NCBI GenBank assembly: GCA_017939025.1
Contig: JAGBAI010000165.1
Coordinates: 1-19,649, forward strand
Length of the DNA stretch: 19,649 nt
Origin: Oscillospiraceae bacterium
Lineage (GTDB): Bacteria; Bacillota_A; Clostridia; Oscillospirales; Oscillospiraceae
Direction: 5' to 3'
Part shown: positions 19,126-19,649 of the stretch, in pieces
How positions within the stretch are numbered: the stretch's first letter is position 1
Layout: every line of letters starts with the position of its first letter
Position numbers and translations under genes: made by a program
The notes under the pieces: model-generated
The model's input: only the letters and a program-made list of their open reading frames with translations
Databases searched by the model: none
Told to the model about the DNA's origin: nothing

Positions 19126-19314
19126 TTACAAACTTTTTTCGCAATCTGCTTGCATGAGGCGAAGCAAAACGTCTCCGAGGGAATTTGTATTTCCCTGTTT
19201 GAAAACCGGCTGAACGACAAACGACCTGCCATTTACATGGTAGGTCGTTTCCTGGTCAAGGGGAGGACTTTTTGCCTGTTTGGATTTCGTTTCAGGCAAT
19301 GTAGTTTTATTCAT
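19126..19314 (-). CDS. TnpW-like small transposon protein
   Basis: Sixty-two residues from the ATG at 19314, with GAGAGGG upstream. The N-terminus is Lys/Pro-rich, followed by the segment YHVNGRSFVVQPVFK and then LGDVLLRLMQADCEK. This VQPVFK plus LRLMQ pattern is that of small proteins annotated as TnpW beside serine recombinases of gut Clostridial transposons. Its role is unknown. The frame is open further upstream, but without a ribosome binding site. It is followed by the recombinase gene's own promoter. Confidence 0.75.
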   Translation of the reverse strand: MNKTTLPETKSKQAKSPPLDQETTYHVNGRSFVVQPVFKQGNTNSLGDVLLRLMQADCEKSL

Positions 19315-19557
19315 AATTTCCCTCTCAATAAATTGTTGAAAGATTGATGATTTGCGAATAGGCGGAACAGACGGCCGCTGGCACGGCTCCACGGGAATCT
19401 CACCCCTCCGGCGATCTGCCGGGCCCTACCCATTGCCTGCGACGCTTCTAACGCTCGGACTGTGGCTGTAAGGGAGTACCTGTCTCCTGTGTGTCGTCGC
19501 CCATGAGCAGCCATGCTCATTTTCCGGTGCTGGAATAATCGCTCGCTTCAACAAAGG
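19315..19557. other. Upstream region of tnpW, no clear gene
   Basis: A leftward frame (19311-19520) exists but overlaps the TnpW start and has no ribosome binding site. The sequence is rich in short GC hairpins such as GCATGG/CCATGC near 19504-19515. I do not call a gene here. Confidence 0.4.
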
Positions 19558-19649
19558 TCATGGCGCACCAGCCGCCCGGCTCGGCACAGAAGGGATGTAT
19601 CTGTCTGCCTTATGCTGCGCCGGAATTATCCGCCGGGCTTTCTTTGTCA
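19558..19649 (-). CDS. C-terminal part of a short basic peptide (partial)
   Basis: A leftward frame entering from the right edge encodes a basic peptide with TKKARRIIPAQHKADRYIPS and ends in GAP. The window ends two bases into what may be its ATG codon, so the complete peptide could be only about 30 residues. It is an open frame at the transposon end, with no function recognised. It may be non-coding. Confidence 0.3.
   Translation of the reverse strand, partial: TKKARRIIPAQHKADRYIPSVPSRAAGAP

Larger units (their letters stand above)
17312..19649 (-). mobile_element. End of a second, serine-recombinase transposon (partial)
   Basis: Contains the recombinase, the TnpW-like peptide and upstream sequence, all read leftward. 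In related Clostridial conjugative or mobilizable transposons these genes stand at one end of the element with the recombinase outermost. The inner border lies within about 55 bases of the tRNA attR; the far end is outside the window. Confidence 0.75.

Noticed and set aside
19311..19520. Leftward 69-codon frame upstream of tnpW
   Set aside because: No ribosome binding site, overlaps the TnpW start, and no recognisable domain; probably non-coding leader of the transposon end.

Overview
The window comes from a low-to-mid GC Firmicute, most likely a gut Clostridia of the Oscillospiraceae type. This rests on the ruvC-ruvA-ruvB order, strong AGGAGG ribosome binding sites, DUF1893 and AzlCD proteins, palindromic intergenic repeats, and a TnpW/large-serine-recombinase module typical of gut Clostridia. 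No database search was possible, so family names rest on motifs recognised in the translations.

Bases 1-6028 are host chromosome, mostly read leftward: a small two-zinc-ribbon protein, the Holliday junction operon (50-aa membrane peptide, ruvC, ruvA, ruvB), a sugar phosphate isomerase/epimerase-like TIM barrel, a DUF1893 protein and the azlC-azlD branched-chain amino acid exporter. The gaps are full of small inverted-repeat elements, some carrying the stop codons of ruvC and ruvA. At 5998-6073 is an initiator tRNA-fMet gene, read rightward, with its own promoter.

Bases 6029-17257 hold a complete integrated element of about 11.2 kb, bounded by a 42-bp exact direct repeat of the 3' part of the initiator tRNA (anticodon loop to discriminator base). 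Direct GGGCC-containing repeats just inside both ends look like integrase arm sites. The left arm carries the tyrosine integrase and a cI/Stl-like repressor, read leftward. Back-to-back overlapping promoters then switch to a rightward early operon: Cro-like HTH, excisionase-like protein, unknown protein, DUF6291 protein, Rad50-like ATPase with a zinc hook, SSB-like protein, YycJ/WalJ-like metallo-beta-lactamase nuclease and a DUF1492/sigma-4-like regulator. The right arm is a maintenance and cargo zone: a type I toxin with an antisense RNA promoter, an RHH antitoxin/zeta-like kinase pair under four palindromic operators, a second excisionase paralogue and three unknown proteins. There are no capsid, tail, terminase or conjugation genes. 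The layout (int, repressor, divergent early operon, about 11 kb, tRNA att) resembles a phage satellite (PICI-like) or an early-region remnant prophage.

From about 17312 to the end a second mobile element begins directly after the tRNA terminator: a large serine recombinase with DUF4368, a TnpW-like peptide and further leftward sequence, as at the end of Tn4451/Tn1549-like transposons. The initiator tRNA locus therefore carries two unrelated integrated elements in tandem.
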